In this document: in pieces, positions 34,145 through 41,822 of the stretch
Layout: each line of letters starts with the position of its first letter
Position numbering within the stretch: position 1 is the first letter of the stretch
NCBI GenBank assembly: GCA_005885285.1
Contig: VAZG01000205.1
Span: 1-41,822 of the forward strand
Direction of reading: 5' to 3'
Source: Alphaproteobacteria bacterium
GTDB taxonomy: Bacteria; Pseudomonadota; Alphaproteobacteria; Rhizobiales; Xanthobacteraceae
Length of the DNA stretch: 41,822 bases
Notes under the pieces: model-generated
The model's database searches: none
What the model was told of the DNA's origin: nothing
What the model saw: only the letters and a program-made list of their open reading frames with translations
Translations under genes and position numbers: made by a program

Positions 34145-34459
34145 ATGACCGACCGGCAGACGACCGATAAAGCCCGCCGCAATCCGTTTATTGCTGTGCT
34201 GCTGCCCTGGCTCCTGATCGGCCAGTTTCTCTGGAATTTGCTGACGAGGGCGCATGAATATCCGATGCGTGCCGAGCAGGTCATGACCATGACGTTCAAT
34301 CTCGGCATGCTCGTCGGCCTAATCGGGTTGAGGCGCTCGATGCCGAAGCCGCTGTTCTGGATCGCGCTCGTCGCTGGCGTCGGGCTGTTTGCACTCCGCC
34401 TGACCAGCGACGCGGCCTGGTGGACCGGCCATCTCGGCTATTCCTTACTGCCGAGCTGA
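34145..34459 (+). CDS. Small membrane protein with three helices
   Basis: The 104-aa protein has hydrophobic segments at about 13-33 (PFIAVLLPWLLIGQFLWNLL), 48-60 (MTFNLGMLVGLIG) and 67-85 (PLFWIALVAGVGLFALRL). No family recognised. The ATG is preceded by agggc. It converges with the ABC-F gene. Confidence 0.78.
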   Translation: MTDRQTTDKARRNPFIAVLLPWLLIGQFLWNLLTRAHEYPMRAEQVMTMTFNLGMLVGLIGLRRSMPKPLFWIALVAGVGLFALRLTSDAAWWTGHLGYSLLPS

Positions 34460-34467
34460 CCTGGTCG

Positions 34468-36090
34468 TCAGCTCCGCAAGCCCGGCGCTTCCTGTCCGGT
34501 GCGCGCGACATATTCGCTGTAGCCGCCGCCATATTGGTGGATGCCCTCCGGCGTCAGCTCGAGCACCCGGTTGGACAGCGCCGCGAGAAAATGCCGATCG
34601 TGGGAGACGAATAGCATGGTGCCTTCATATTCCGACAGCGCCGTGATCAGCATCTCCTTGGTCGCCATGTCCAGATGGTTGGTAGGCTCGTCCAGCACCA
34701 GAAAATTCGGCGGATCGTAGAGCATCTTCGCCATCACAAGCCGCGCCTTCTCGCCGCCCGACAGCACGCGGCACCTCTTCTCCACATCGTCGCCGGAGAA
34801 GCCGAAGCAGCCGGCGAGCGCCCGGAGCGAACCTTGGCCTGCTTGCGGAAACGCATCCTCCAGCGACTGAAACACGGTGCGCTCGCCCTCCAGGAGATCC
34901 ATGGCGTGCTGCGCGAAGTAGCCCATCTTCACGCTGCCGCCGACCGCTACCGTGCCGTCGTCCGGCTCGGTCGAACCGGCCACCAGTTTCAAAAGGGTCG
35001 ACTTGCCCGCACCGTTAACGCCCATGACGCACCAGCGCTCCCGGCGGCGCACCCGGAAGTCCAGCCCGTCATAGATCCGTCGCGCGCCATAGCCCTTGTG
35101 CACGCGCTTCAAGCTCACCACGTCCTCGCCGGAACGCGGCGCCGGCAAAAACTCGAAAGCCACGGTCTGCCGCCGCTTCGGCGGCTCAACGCGCTCGATC
35201 TTCTCCAGCTTCTTGACCCGGCTCTGCACCTGCGCTGCGTGGGAAGCGCGCGCCTTGAAACGTTCGATGAACTTGATCTCCTTGGCCAGCATCGCCTGCT
35301 GGCGCTCGAACTGGGCCTGCTGCTGCTTCTCGTTCAGCGCGCGTTGCTGCTCATAGAACTCGTAATTGCCGGAATAGCTCGTCAACTGGCCACCATCGAT
35401 CTCCACCACCTTGTTGACGATGCGGTTCATGAATTCGCGATCGTGCGAAGTCATCAGCAACGCACCCTCGTAACCCCTAATAAACTGCTCCAGCCAGATC
35501 AGGCTTTCGAGGTCGAGGTGGTTGCTCGGCTCGTCCAGCAGCATGGCGTCGGGACGCATCAGGAGAATACGCGCGAGCGCCACGCGCATCTTCCAACCGC
35601 CGGAGAGCGCGCCGACATCGCCGTCCATCATCTCCTGGCCAAAACTCAAGCCGGCAAGGACCTCGCGGGCCCGCGTTTCCAGGGCATAGCCGTCGAGCTC
35701 CTCGAAGCGCGCCTGTACCTCGCCGTAACAGGCGATGATGTCGTCCATGTCATCGACGCGCGCCGGATCCGCCATGGCGGCCTCGAGCTCTTTGAGCTCG
35801 ACCGCCACCGCGCTGACGGCTCCGGCGCCATCCATCACCTCGGCTACGGCGCTGCGGCCCGACATCTCGCCGACGTCCTGGCTGAAGTAACCGATAGTGA
35901 GGCCGCGATCGACGGCGACCTGGCCCTCGTCGGGCTGGTCCTCGCCGGTAATCATCCGGAAAAGCGTCGTCTTGCCGGCGCCGTTCGGACCGACCAGACC
36001 GGCCTTCTCTCCCCTTAGCAGTGTCGCGGACGCTTCGATGAAGAGAATCTGGTGGCCGTGTTGCTTGCTGATGTTGTCGAGACGGATCAT
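34468..36090 (-). CDS. ABC-F family ATP-binding protein
   Basis: The 540-aa soluble protein has two ABC cassettes without membrane domains. Cassette 1: Walker A GPNGAGKTT (K40), signature LSGGWKMR, Walker B MLLDEPSNHLD. Between them is the charged linker (EFYEQQRALNEKQQQAQFER) that reaches to the ribosomal tRNA sites. Cassette 2: GVNGAGKST, LSGGEKAR, LVLDEPTNHLD. ABC-F proteins act on stalled or antibiotic-bound ribosomes; the subgroup (Uup, EttA or YheS-like) is not decided here. ATG at 36090 starts the usual MIRLDNISK. Confidence 0.95.
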   Translation of the reverse strand: MIRLDNISKQHGHQILFIEASATLLRGEKAGLVGPNGAGKTTLFRMITGEDQPDEGQVAVDRGLTIGYFSQDVGEMSGRSAVAEVMDGAGAVSAVAVELKELEAAMADPARVDDMDDIIACYGEVQARFEELDGYALETRAREVLAGLSFGQEMMDGDVGALSGGWKMRVALARILLMRPDAMLLDEPSNHLDLESLIWLEQFIRGYEGALLMTSHDREFMNRIVNKVVEIDGGQLTSYSGNYEFYEQQRALNEKQQQAQFERQQAMLAKEIKFIERFKARASHAAQVQSRVKKLEKIERVEPPKRRQTVAFEFLPAPRSGEDVVSLKRVHKGYGARRIYDGLDFRVRRRERWCVMGVNGAGKSTLLKLVAGSTEPDDGTVAVGGSVKMGYFAQHAMDLLEGERTVFQSLEDAFPQAGQGSLRALAGCFGFSGDDVEKRCRVLSGGEKARLVMAKMLYDPPNFLVLDEPTNHLDMATKEMLITALSEYEGTMLFVSHDRHFLAALSNRVLELTPEGIHQYGGGYSEYVARTGQEAPGLRS

Positions 36091-36225
36091 TGGCGCCTGA
36101 GCAGGAGGAGAGTTGGAAGAATTTACGCTGTCTCTAAGCCATGTAGCCGGCTTACGGAAGCCCGCCCCACGCGGCACAGCCAACGCAGCGCGCAAGGCGC
36201 ACCCGGTGACAGATTGGTGACACGC

Positions 36226-37230
36226 TCAGGAACTGAACCGGGCGCGGTAGTCCTGCGGAGTGGCCGATAGCACCCGGAGGAAGCTGCGGCGCATGGTTTC
36301 TTCCGAACCGAAGCCGCAACGCCGCGAGATTCGCTTCACCGGCAGGCGTGTCTCCGATAGCAGCCGACGCGCCGCCTCCACCCTCAGCCGCTCGACCGCG
36401 CGGGCCGGCGTCAACCCAGTCGCCTCCAGATAGTGCCGGCTGAAACTGCGCTCGCTCATCCCGGCCTGTCTGGCGAGAAGTGGAAGTGAAATATCGTCCA
36501 GGAGATGCTGGTTGATCCAGTCATGAAGCGCGCCGAATTGATCTTCCGCCGACTGCAAGGACAGCGCCGCGCTAAACTGCGCCTGACCGCCGGGACGCTT
36601 GAGGAAGACCACCAGATAGCGTGCCACCGCCAGCGCCGCGGTTCGACCGAGATCCTCCTCCACCAGCGCCAGCGCCAGATCGATCCCGGCGGTCACGCCG
36701 GCCGAAGTCCAGACAGTGCCATCGCGCACGAAGATCGGATCGGATTCGACACGCACAGCGGGGAAACGCCGGGCAAGTTCGGCGCAAACCGACCAGTGGG
36801 TGGCCGCGCGTCGTCCGTCCAGCACATTTGAGGCCGCCAGCAGGAACGCGCCGGTGCAGACCGAAGCGACGCGACGCGCTCGCTCCGCTCGCCGCCGCAC
36901 CCAGTCGACCAACACCGGATCGGCTGAGGCCGCCTCGACGCCCGGGCCACCGGCAACGATCAGCGTATCTAGTGCGGCGCTAATGCGCGGCAGCGGACGG
37001 GTCGCGATTCCGAGCCCTGCGGAAGCTGTCACGTCCTGCCCGCCCTTCGCCACCACCCGTAGCAAATAGGGCGGCGTTTCTCCCGCCTCCGAGACCAGAT
37101 CGTTGGTGGATGCGAACACCTGAAGCGGCCCCGTGACATCGAGCAGTTGCACCGAAGGATAGGCGAGCACCTCGATGATGCGAGCGGCACTGATCCGGGA
37201 GCTTGGCGGAGAACGAGGGGATTTTGGCAT
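36226..37230 (-). CDS. GlxA family transcriptional regulator (DJ-1/PfpI plus AraC)
   Basis: The 334-aa protein has an N-terminal DJ-1/PfpI-like domain (about 16-190; Cys125 in SVCTGAFLLAA and RRAATHWSVC) and a C-terminal AraC-type DNA-binding domain (about 235-334; LARQAGMSERSFSRHYLEAT and ISRRCGFGSEETMRRSF). Such regulators control neighbouring metabolic genes. It is divergent from a DJ-1/PfpI enzyme gene, with 61 bp between starts if the ATG at 37230 is used. The ATG at 37269 is the alternative but leaves too little room for promoters. Confidence 0.92.
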   Translation of the reverse strand: MPKSPRSPPSSRISAARIIEVLAYPSVQLLDVTGPLQVFASTNDLVSEAGETPPYLLRVVAKGGQDVTASAGLGIATRPLPRISAALDTLIVAGGPGVEAASADPVLVDWVRRRAERARRVASVCTGAFLLAASNVLDGRRAATHWSVCAELARRFPAVRVESDPIFVRDGTVWTSAGVTAGIDLALALVEEDLGRTAALAVARYLVVFLKRPGGQAQFSAALSLQSAEDQFGALHDWINQHLLDDISLPLLARQAGMSERSFSRHYLEATGLTPARAVERLRVEAARRLLSETRLPVKRISRRCGFGSEETMRRSFLRVLSATPQDYRARFSS

Positions 37231-37291
37231 TTCCGCCAGAGCCTGCCCGGTTAGGTTGGGCCTGTCCATCCCTAAACATCCGGAGCTGCCC

Positions 37292-38014
37292 ATGATCCCA
37301 CGCGACACCCATTTACAAATCGGCTCGCTGGTGTTCGAAGGCGTCGATCAGATCGACCTGACAGGCCCGTTCGAGGTGCTGTCACGCATCCCGAACTCGA
37401 CCTATCGCATCTACGGCAAGTCAGCCGAAACGGTTCGCGACCTCAGGGGATTGCGGCTGACGCCGGATGCGCCGCTTGCCGAGGCGCTGCAGCTCAACGT
37501 GCTCCATGTGCCCGGCGGCTTCGGGCAGGAAGCGCTGATGGACGACGCTGAAGTGCTGGGGTGGATCGCGGAGCAGGCGGCCGGCGCGCACAGCGTGTTC
37601 TCGGTATGCACGGGCGCGCTGCTTTGTGGCGCGGCCGGTCTGTTAAGGGGACGGCGGGCAACGACGCACTGGGCTTCGTTTCACCTGCTGCCTTTCTTCG
37701 GCGCCATACCGGTCAACGAACGCGTCGTCGTGGATGGCAACTGGGTGTTTGCCGCCGGCGTCACCGCGGGAATCGACGGCGCATTGCGTCTCGCAGCCGA
37801 GTTGCGCGGCGACGACGTCGCCAAGGCGATCCAGCTTTACATGGTGTATGCGCCGGAACCTCCGTTCGACAGCGGCACGCCCGCGACCGCGCCGGCTGCC
37901 ATCCTCGCACAAGCGCGGCAGTCCGTAGCCGACATCACGGCGCAGCGCGAGGCGACGGCACGCCGCATTGCCGCGAGACTCGGCATCGCCGTTGCCGCGG
38001 CGGCAGCGCAATGA
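37292..38014 (+). CDS. DJ-1/PfpI family protein, isonitrile hydratase-like
   Basis: The 240-aa protein has the DJ-1/PfpI fold with the nucleophile elbow SVCTGALLCGAAG (Cys106) and RRATTHWASFHLL, the pattern of isonitrile hydratase (InhA). The N-terminus QIGSLVFEGVDQIDLTGPFEV is also typical. It probably hydrates an isonitrile to an N-substituted formamide, but other DJ-1 activities are possible. ATG at 37292 follows ggag. It is divergent from the GlxA-type regulator, likely its controller. Confidence 0.9.
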   Translation: MIPRDTHLQIGSLVFEGVDQIDLTGPFEVLSRIPNSTYRIYGKSAETVRDLRGLRLTPDAPLAEALQLNVLHVPGGFGQEALMDDAEVLGWIAEQAAGAHSVFSVCTGALLCGAAGLLRGRRATTHWASFHLLPFFGAIPVNERVVVDGNWVFAAGVTAGIDGALRLAAELRGDDVAKAIQLYMVYAPEPPFDSGTPATAPAAILAQARQSVADITAQREATARRIAARLGIAVAAAAAQ

Positions 38015-38144
38015 GCCCGCCATCGAGCCAAAGCAACAGCACGATACCGCAATGCGCCTTTAGCGAAAAAACCGAGGGACAATTGGCAATTACACCAAAG
38101 CCTGCTGCCCGAAATAGCTTGCGCGACAAAACAAGGAGAATGAC

Positions 38145-38534
38145 ATGACCACAATGACGTTTACGAAAACCGCGCCGCCGCAATGGTTGCTCGATATGTG
38201 GAAGGAAATCGACGACAAGACCTTTGGCAAAGGCTTTGACTGTTTCGCCGAGGATGCCATCTGTAATCTCGGCGCTGCCGATTGGCATGGACGGGAGGCG
38301 ATCCGCAACAATCTGCGCGCCTTCATCGACAAGGGATTTACCGCGCTCCACGATGTCGTCGAATACTGGGACAGCCCCTCGCTCAAGGTCTTTCGCGGCA
38401 CCGTCACCATGAAGTTCGACGATCCGAAGCTACCGACGGTCAAGCCCACGATGACGCATTTCTTCTACATGGACAAAGCCGACCCCTCCAAGGTCAAGCA
38501 CTGGTACGGGTCGGTAGGGCCGACCGGCTTTTGA
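38145..38534 (+). CDS. NTF2-like (SnoaL-type) protein
   Basis: The 129-aa protein has the alpha+beta cone fold pattern: a helix (PQWLLDMWKEIDDKTFG), DCFAEDAICNLGAADWHGREAI, then strands SLKVFRGTVTMKFDD and THFFYMDKADPSKVKHW. Members are small isomerases, hydratases or binding proteins; no catalytic residues can be assigned. ATG follows caaggag. It lies 130 nt downstream of the isonitrile-hydratase-like gene and may share its regulation. Confidence 0.85.
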   Translation: MTTMTFTKTAPPQWLLDMWKEIDDKTFGKGFDCFAEDAICNLGAADWHGREAIRNNLRAFIDKGFTALHDVVEYWDSPSLKVFRGTVTMKFDDPKLPTVKPTMTHFFYMDKADPSKVKHWYGSVGPTGF

Positions 38535-38604
38535 TCGGCTGGATCAGGTTTCAAAGTCAATTGATCAACGGCCGCGCAAAGCGCGGTCGTCGATCATCCT
38601 CATG

Positions 38605-39735
38605 CTATCGTGGCAGCTTTACCCTGAAGATCGTGAATGGACCGGAACGCGGCAAGTTATTCTTGAATGCGACTTCCCACAGATGGGAATCGGCGATGTA
38701 CAGGTAACCGCCGCCGATCGCGAAACCGTCCGCCCAGGAAAGTTTTGAGGGGTCGCTGACGAAGACTTTTGTATTCAGCGTATGGCTCGGCGTCCTTGTT
38801 ATTGAAACCACGGTGCCGTTTTCGAGATCGCCGCCATAGAGTGTGCCGTGTTTGTCCATGAACAATCCGCCGCTCAAAGCCGAGCTGCCGAGATACTCGA
38901 CTCTTTTGGCAAGCTCCGTGTCGGATAACCGCGCATCGCGCAGAGCCGACGTCGCCACGCGCCAATAATTATGATCGGTCAAGGGCCGGTAATAGAGCCA
39001 TTGCGCATCCGCTGAAAGCGCGATGCCGTCGGCGTGGATCGCCACTACCGAGCCGTCCGGCCGCAGCGCGATCTCCTTGCCGATCATCAGATGTTGTTTG
39101 GGATCGGCAAAGGTCGAGCGATCGCCGACCAGTACTTGCCGGGCAACGCCCGTCTTCAGATCAAGCACCACCAGGCTGCCCTTGTTTCCGGCATTGGTGA
39201 GGTAGGCATAATGATGCACGGTATCGATCCGTATATCGTTCAGCGAATCTTTCGCCGAGACCACGCCCTTGAAATCATATTGCCGGATCACTTTGTTGTT
39301 GGATAGGTCGAACTCGACCAGCTTGGGCGGCAGGCGCTCCTGATCGACCTTCGACAGTGAGGAGTCGAGCGCCCAAAGATGGTCCGCCTTGTCGACCCAC
39401 AGCGCCTGAACGGAGATCCATTCCGACTTGCCGTCCCCCTGCTCGCTGAAATTATTCCAGGCGGCATCGGGATACGGCGTGATCGCACCGCTCCTGGGAT
39501 TGACTTCGACCATGCTGAAGCGCGAACGGACACGAGAGGCCGGTGCGGTCGCAAATACCCTACCCTCGGCCGAAACGCCGATACCGACCAGCCGGAAATC
39601 ATCTTCGAACGCCTTTACGGTTTCCAGGGGTGGGCCGACTTTACCCGGATTTTGGGCTGCGGCAGGAGCTGCGACGAGTGCGCAAGCGACCGCGAGAATT
39701 CGAAGCGGCACATCCGCCGCGCTGATTTTTGTCAC
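38605..39735 (-). CDS. Exported yellow/MRJP-like beta-propeller protein
   Basis: The 376-aa product starts with GTG and has a signal peptide (LRILAVACALVAAPAAAQ). The rest is a beta-propeller of the major royal jelly/yellow family: LVGIGVSAEGRVFATAP, SVQALWVDKADHLWALDSS, DIRIDTVHHYAYLTNAG, SGGLFMDKHGTLYGGDLEN and SWADGFAIGGGYLYIADSHLW. In bacteria such proteins are annotated as L-dopachrome tautomerase-related or lactonase-like; the substrate is unknown. It converges with the NTF2-like gene. Confidence 0.9.
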   Translation of the reverse strand: MTKISAADVPLRILAVACALVAAPAAAQNPGKVGPPLETVKAFEDDFRLVGIGVSAEGRVFATAPASRVRSRFSMVEVNPRSGAITPYPDAAWNNFSEQGDGKSEWISVQALWVDKADHLWALDSSLSKVDQERLPPKLVEFDLSNNKVIRQYDFKGVVSAKDSLNDIRIDTVHHYAYLTNAGNKGSLVVLDLKTGVARQVLVGDRSTFADPKQHLMIGKEIALRPDGSVVAIHADGIALSADAQWLYYRPLTDHNYWRVATSALRDARLSDTELAKRVEYLGSSALSGGLFMDKHGTLYGGDLENGTVVSITRTPSHTLNTKVFVSDPSKLSWADGFAIGGGYLYIADSHLWEVAFKNNLPRSGPFTIFRVKLPR

Positions 39736-39740
39736 AGCCG

Positions 39741-39890
39741 CTAATGCCGCTTGAAATATTGCACGGCGCGCTCGTGCTTTTCGGCGGCGGCACGCGACTT
39801 GAAGGTTCCGAGATTGCGGCGCTTGCCGGTTTTCGGATTCACCTTTCGGGAATAGAGCCTGTATTCACCCGACTGCAATTTTCGGATCAT
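39741..39890 (-). CDS. Small basic conserved protein, 49 aa
   Basis: The protein MIRKLQSGEYRLYSRKVNPK continues with KRRNLGTFKSRAAAEKHERA and ends YFKRH. This looks like a short strand pair followed by a helix, as in small rhizobial conserved proteins with SR/AP2-integrase-like arm features. ATG at 39890 follows aagg; the frame is open to 40049, but the extension is poor. Six nucleotides separate it from the next gene downstream on the same strand. Confidence 0.78.
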   Translation of the reverse strand: MIRKLQSGEYRLYSRKVNPKTGKRRNLGTFKSRAAAEKHERAVQYFKRH

Positions 39891-40008
39891 GGGATAACCT
39901 TGGGTCCGACGAACTTTTGTTCTTAACTGAGATCGCAGGCGCGGGTTCCCTCGAGATGGTCCGGCAAACGATCGAACGGCCGGCCGCATGCCGGCGATGA
40001 AGGAGCCC

Positions 40009-40056
40009 ATGACATCAGAAGAAAGTGCGGTCGAGATCGCAGAGATCATTGCATAG
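40009..40056 (+). other. Very short open frame with ribosome-binding site (15 aa)
   Basis: An ATG at 40009 behind aaggag opens a 15-codon frame (MTSEESAVEIAEIIA). It may be a leader peptide or chance. The stretch 39891-40190 (300 bp) otherwise holds the hairpin at 40160-40190 and nothing I can support. Confidence 0.25.
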
Positions 40057-40159
40057 ACAGCGAGGCTGCCGCCGAACGACGCAAGCCTTTTCGCTGTGGC
40101 GGCAGTGGTCGCGGCTCGACACGCTGAAAGGCCCGCCGACAGCTGAAGAGGAGCGTGTC

Positions 40160-40190
40160 AACCGCGCCGTGTTTGGCGGAAGGCGCGGTT
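40160..40190. terminator. Hairpin after the MATE gene
   Basis: The arms aaccgcgcc (40160-40168) and ggcgcggtt (40182-40190) pair perfectly around a 13-base loop, with a T-rich tail on the plus side. It lies directly after the MATE stop at 40191. On the minus strand no T tract follows, so its direction is unclear. Confidence 0.5.
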
Positions 40191-41702
40191 TTATTTCTCC
40201 GCAGTGCTTGCGGAAGGCGTGCGCTGGTCGCCGCGGCTCCACCCATGCAAGCGAAGGGCAACGACCGTGATCCCGCCAAAGGCAATCACGGATATTGCCA
40301 ACGTTATGAACAGCTCTTGCAAACTGCCGCCGAGGGCTTTGACGACCAGCCAGCCTACGGCAGTCGCAATGATCAGCCGCGCGGTGCCCGCAAGAACCGG
40401 CCACATCACCCTGCCTGCACCTTGCCCTGCAAAATACAGCAACATGCCGATCCCAAAGATTCCATAGAACGGCGCAACGATGCGCAGATAGAGCGTTCCT
40501 ACCGCGAGCACGGCGGGATCGCTGCTGAACAGTTCGAGCCACCCTTGTGGAAATATCGCGGCGGCGAGCCCGATCGTCTCCGTCAAGGCGGCGGCAACAA
40601 GTCCCCCATTCCACGCAATGCGTTCCGCCCTCGCAACCTGGCCGGCGCCGATATTGACGCCGACCATTGTCAGCACGGCCGTCCCCAGCCCGAACAACAG
40701 GGGAATGAGGATATAATCGAGCCGCGAGGCTATGCCGTAGCCGGCGATAGCGTGAGTGCCGAACAAACCAACGGCGCCTGTCACCAGAACGACCGTGAGG
40801 TTTGCCTGGATCGTGCCGACGGCCGACAACCCGCCCACGCGCAACACATCGCCCAGCAGGCGCGCCTCGACGCGCCGCAAGTCGAACGGCAACCGCAAGG
40901 CGCTGCGAGGGGATCGCAGATAGAAGATCAAGACCAGCGCGGCGACGACATAGTAGATGACGACGGCCACTCCGGCCCCCATGACGCCAAGGCGCGGAAA
41001 CGGTCCCCAACCGAAGATCAGCAGCGGCGATAGCGGCAGCAGCACGAACACTGCGCCGAAAGTGACCGCGGCCGGCACGATCGTATTCCCCGCCCCCCGA
41101 AGCGCCGCGGCCAGCAGGCTTACGACCCAGACCAGGACCGCTCCGGCAAATACGGCATCGGCATAGGCAAGCGACGCCGCCAGCGCCTCGCCTTGTCCAC
41201 CGAGCGATCGATAAAGCGCCCGACCGCCCCAAAACTCCGCGACGGTAAAGACAAGGCCGAAGCCGATCGCAAGCACCAGCGCATTCAACACCAGGGCATC
41301 GGCGTCGTCCTTGCGTCCGGCGCCGATCGCCCGCGCCACTGCCGAAGCGACCCCGCCGCCGATGCCGCCGTTCGACATCATCTGCATCAGCATCAGGATC
41401 GGAAAAACCAGTGCCACGCCGGCCAGGGCGTCGGTTCCCAGGAAGCTGACAAAATAGGTCTCCGCGACCCCCACAAAACTCTGCACGACCAGGACGATCA
41501 CCGTCGGCAACGCAAGTTTGAGCATGACCGCCAGAACCGGGCCGCCAAGCAGGGCCTGCCGCCCGGCCAGCATCGCTTGCTTTGCAGTTTCGGTCCCGCG
41601 ACCGTCCCGTGCCACGTCCGTGCTACTGTGCATGGTGCCGGTGCCGGCTTGTTGGTTCGGCGGCGCGGCTACGAATGGCGTCGACAATTCCTGCTGGGTC
41701 AT
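40191..41702 (-). CDS. MATE family efflux transporter
   Basis: The 503-aa inner-membrane protein has about 12 hydrophobic helices in two halves, with a first-half LALPTVIVLVVQSFVGVAET, GALSNGGIGGGVASAVARAIGAG-like loop (MMSNGGIGGGVASAVARAIG) and a matching second half (TMVGVNIGAGQVARAERIAW). MATE proteins export drugs or metabolites by H+ or Na+ antiport. The N-terminal 60 residues are polar and longer than usual. ATG at 41702 follows gagg; it lies 10 nt after the stop of the cut-off upstream gene, so the two are probably cotranscribed. Confidence 0.94.
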   Translation of the reverse strand: MTQQELSTPFVAAPPNQQAGTGTMHSSTDVARDGRGTETAKQAMLAGRQALLGGPVLAVMLKLALPTVIVLVVQSFVGVAETYFVSFLGTDALAGVALVFPILMLMQMMSNGGIGGGVASAVARAIGAGRKDDADALVLNALVLAIGFGLVFTVAEFWGGRALYRSLGGQGEALAASLAYADAVFAGAVLVWVVSLLAAALRGAGNTIVPAAVTFGAVFVLLPLSPLLIFGWGPFPRLGVMGAGVAVVIYYVVAALVLIFYLRSPRSALRLPFDLRRVEARLLGDVLRVGGLSAVGTIQANLTVVLVTGAVGLFGTHAIAGYGIASRLDYILIPLLFGLGTAVLTMVGVNIGAGQVARAERIAWNGGLVAAALTETIGLAAAIFPQGWLELFSSDPAVLAVGTLYLRIVAPFYGIFGIGMLLYFAGQGAGRVMWPVLAGTARLIIATAVGWLVVKALGGSLQELFITLAISVIAFGGITVVALRLHGWSRGDQRTPSASTAEK

Positions 41703-41712
41703 TGGTTTCACC

Positions 41713-41822
41713 TCAGCTACGTGCTGCCGAACTGCCAAGGCTGGACGTCTCGCCAATTCCGTCAGCGCGCAACAGCAGCCGGAACATCAAGAAGTGCGTG
41801 ACCAGCAACGGCGGCACGATCA
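41713..41822 (-). CDS. Membrane protein, C-terminal fragment cut by the window edge
   Basis: The last 35 codons of a minus-strand frame enter from the right edge and stop with TGA at 41713-41715. The visible part starts IVPPLLVTHFLMFRLLLR and ends in a polar tail (GETSSLGSSAARS), which suggests a C-terminal membrane helix. Its close spacing to the MATE start suggests a shared operon. Family unknown. Confidence 0.6.
   Translation of the reverse strand, partial: IVPPLLVTHFLMFRLLLRADGIGETSSLGSSAARS

Noticed and set aside
34675..36018. A 447-codon frame antisense to the ABC-F gene
   Set aside because: The opposite strand has full Walker and signature motifs, so this is a shadow.

Overview
The window looks like a chromosomal segment of an alphaproteobacterium, most likely Bradyrhizobium or a close relative (Nitrobacteraceae). 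The reasons are the high GC content, the adenosylcobalamin-dependent ribonucleotide reductase NrdJ, many short proteins of rhizobial type (DUF2188, DUF2312, DUF6894, DUF2066) and several dispersed intergenic repeats that I recognise as typical of that genus. This assignment is recognition from memory; no search was run. I saw no rRNA, tRNA, CRISPR array, complete insertion sequence or prophage.

Layout. 1-632 is a long structured leader in front of nrdJ (633-4382), followed by a DUF2188 gene. 4713-7116 is a compact three-gene cassette with overlapping stop and start codons: an ImmA/IrrE-type HELGH metallopeptidase with a C-terminal zinc ribbon, a CD-NTase/SMODS-like nucleotidyltransferase, and a two-TM protein of SLATT type. 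It resembles a short CBASS-like anti-phage operon with an unusual protease partner and is the strongest candidate for an undescribed system. 7336-13804 holds DUF2312, a DUF2066 exported protein, a methyltransferase, a class III adenylate cyclase, a pentapeptide-repeat exported protein with a partner membrane protein, and an enoyl-CoA hydratase-like protein. Two copies of a palindromic dispersed repeat and one long repeat element (about 13944-14448) lie between them.

14485-20320 is rich in envelope proteins: a small membrane protein, exported proteins, an SH3b protein with heptad repeats, an RlpA-like lipoprotein, an L,D-transpeptidase lipoprotein, several small proteins and an exported alpha/beta hydrolase. 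20407-21352 is a scrambled stretch with a truncated SDR gene. Then come a small cytochrome c, a PPOX-type flavoprotein and a coiled-coil protein.

23529-28375 (minus strand) is a second tight cassette: an exported TPR-CHAT peptidase, a small exported protein and two proteins that share the same N-terminal zinc ribbon, one soluble and one with about five membrane helices. An HD-domain gene lies just upstream. From 29558 to the end are a methyltransferase followed by a GGTA microsatellite, a 59-aa zinc-ribbon gene, a cystathionine gamma-synthase family enzyme, an FMN reductase, an ABC-F ATPase, a divergent pair of DJ-1/PfpI-fold genes (a GlxA/AraC regulator and an isonitrile-hydratase-like enzyme), an NTF2-like protein, a yellow/MRJP-like exported protein, a MATE exporter and the cut-off end of a membrane protein gene.
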